From: Halisarca cf. caerulea | Taxonomy: Eukaryota; Porifera; Demospongiae; Chondrillida; Halisarcidae | DNA length: 64,000 nt | Direction of reading: 5' to 3' | NCBI GenBank assembly: GCA_963170055.1 | Contig: CAUJGJ010000001.1 | Coordinates: 691,001 to 755,000, forward strand | Notes under the pieces: generated by a model | What the model was told of the DNA's origin: nothing | The model's input: only the letters and a program-made list of their open reading frames with translations | Database searches by the model: none | Program-made: the position numbers and the translations under genes | Shown: in pieces, positions 63,171-64,000 of the stretch | How positions within the stretch are numbered: the stretch's first letter is position 1 | How the letters are laid out: the number at the start of each line of letters is the position of its first letter

Positions 63171-64000
63171 AATCATTGACAATGTTGCTAGATTGTATCG
63201 CCAGTATTAATTATTCTTTTTATTATTACAGTAGGTCATCATAGGCCGAAATGGCACCCTTGGACCAAATCGTATGGCTTAAGATGGCTAACACCAGATC
63301 TTGTTAAACATATGTGCATACAGTACTTGGTTAAGATGTATATTCCCTGTAATATGTTAGCATTTGCACATATATTTAAAAGAAGTGAGAAGGTGGTCTG
63401 TGCGATGTGCAACTACGTACTTGGCAGTAGCCATCTCTGCTCTCTTTGTCAGGGAATAAAACCTTCTGCTATAATATACCTAACAACACTGTAGTGTCAA
63501 AAAATTTGGGTAATCTTAAAATGATGAATGTCTTTTCCTAGGAGGAGATGTGTGACAAAAGGACACACATGGAAAATCCATATTTCATTCTGTGTTCATC
63601 GTAAAACAAAAATGGCGTCTTGTAGCCAAATTTCTAAATCATTTATTTCACAAACAAATGGAAAGAAACCCCTTTGAGGTCATCCTACAAATGGCGCTTG
63701 GAATGTTGGTGAAAGTCCTGCTGCAAATTCCTCACATGGATTGTTAGAGTAGTGCAAACAAAAAATCGGCCTATATACCTCCATTATCATAAGATTACCG
63801 AGGTAATAGCTACTTTTCCATCTTTGGTGTCTAATTAAGGTACCCTCCCAAGCCACTAAATGATGATGTGAAGAAAAGCAAATAATTACTGATGTACGTA
63901 CCAGACTCGTGTAGGAGATTTCTAGGAATTTGTGAACAAATATGTACATTAACCAATTTCCAGATGCAGATACAACTGAATCTGCAGACTAGCTTTTTCT
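63171..64000. other. No gene recognised at the right edge
   Basis: A-rich and non-repetitive. No AGA exon or other coding region could be supported before the window ends. Confidence 0.4.

Overview
The window is nuclear DNA from an animal. It is AT-rich, has spliced genes with very large introns, and is packed with eukaryotic transposable elements. The mix (RLE-type non-LTR elements, a gag plus tyrosine-recombinase element, Merlin, Helitron and RecQ-carrying elements) suggests an early-branching marine invertebrate. A sponge is my best guess, but the sequence alone does not prove it. No rRNA, tRNA or CRISPR array was recognised.

Two host genes are supported by exon phase and by family motifs. 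On the minus strand, about 23.96 to 7.03 kb, lies a UTP18 homologue, a WD-repeat protein of the small-subunit processome. Ten coding exons were found and their reading phases all join; the N-terminal exon or exons were not found. On the plus strand, from 46.64 kb, lies an aspartylglucosaminidase (AGA) homologue. Its first four coding exons, including the signal peptide, are present and its last visible exon ends at 57,423. The catalytic part must lie beyond the window or was not recognised. The introns of both genes are swollen by transposon insertions.

The rest is mobile DNA. (1) Six copies of one RLE-type retroelement family (N-terminal Cys cluster, reverse transcriptase, Zn knuckle, restriction-like endonuclease) sit at about 8.9, 11.6, 24.7, 31.2, 54.7 and 61.5 kb, all on the plus strand. 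(2) Four other retroelement lineages appear as relics at 1.5, 41.8, 48.6-50.9 and 59.9-61.2 kb, and a fifth, internally deleted LINE lies at 54.1-54.7 kb. (3) A spliced gag plus tyrosine-recombinase element without a reverse transcriptase occupies 32.8-37.15 kb, with a minisatellite filling its intron. (4) A Merlin (IS1016-like) DNA transposon at 38.6-40.46 kb has 138-bp inverted repeats and a DDE transposase broken by one nonsense codon. (5) A Helitron helicase scrap lies at the left edge.

The most striking system is a family of elements ending in TAGTCTCG...CGAGACTA, each flanked by a perfect 9-bp target duplication. It is seen at 24.04, 24.16, 24.38, 24.45-30.67, 27.56-30.02, 37.98, 56.07 and 56.34 kb, with nesting up to two levels. 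Most are 57-93 bp foldbacks. One 2.46-kb member carries a Cys-rich transposase-like N-terminus and, convergently, the N-terminal half of a RecQ-like helicase. It looks like an internally deleted relative of helicase-bearing Academ transposons. It sits inside a 6.2-kb member whose 46-bp inverted repeats are identical. Smaller repeats include pogo-like MITEs, a 1-kb interspersed repeat, several palindromes, two tandem arrays and long AT, GT/CA and TTA microsatellites.
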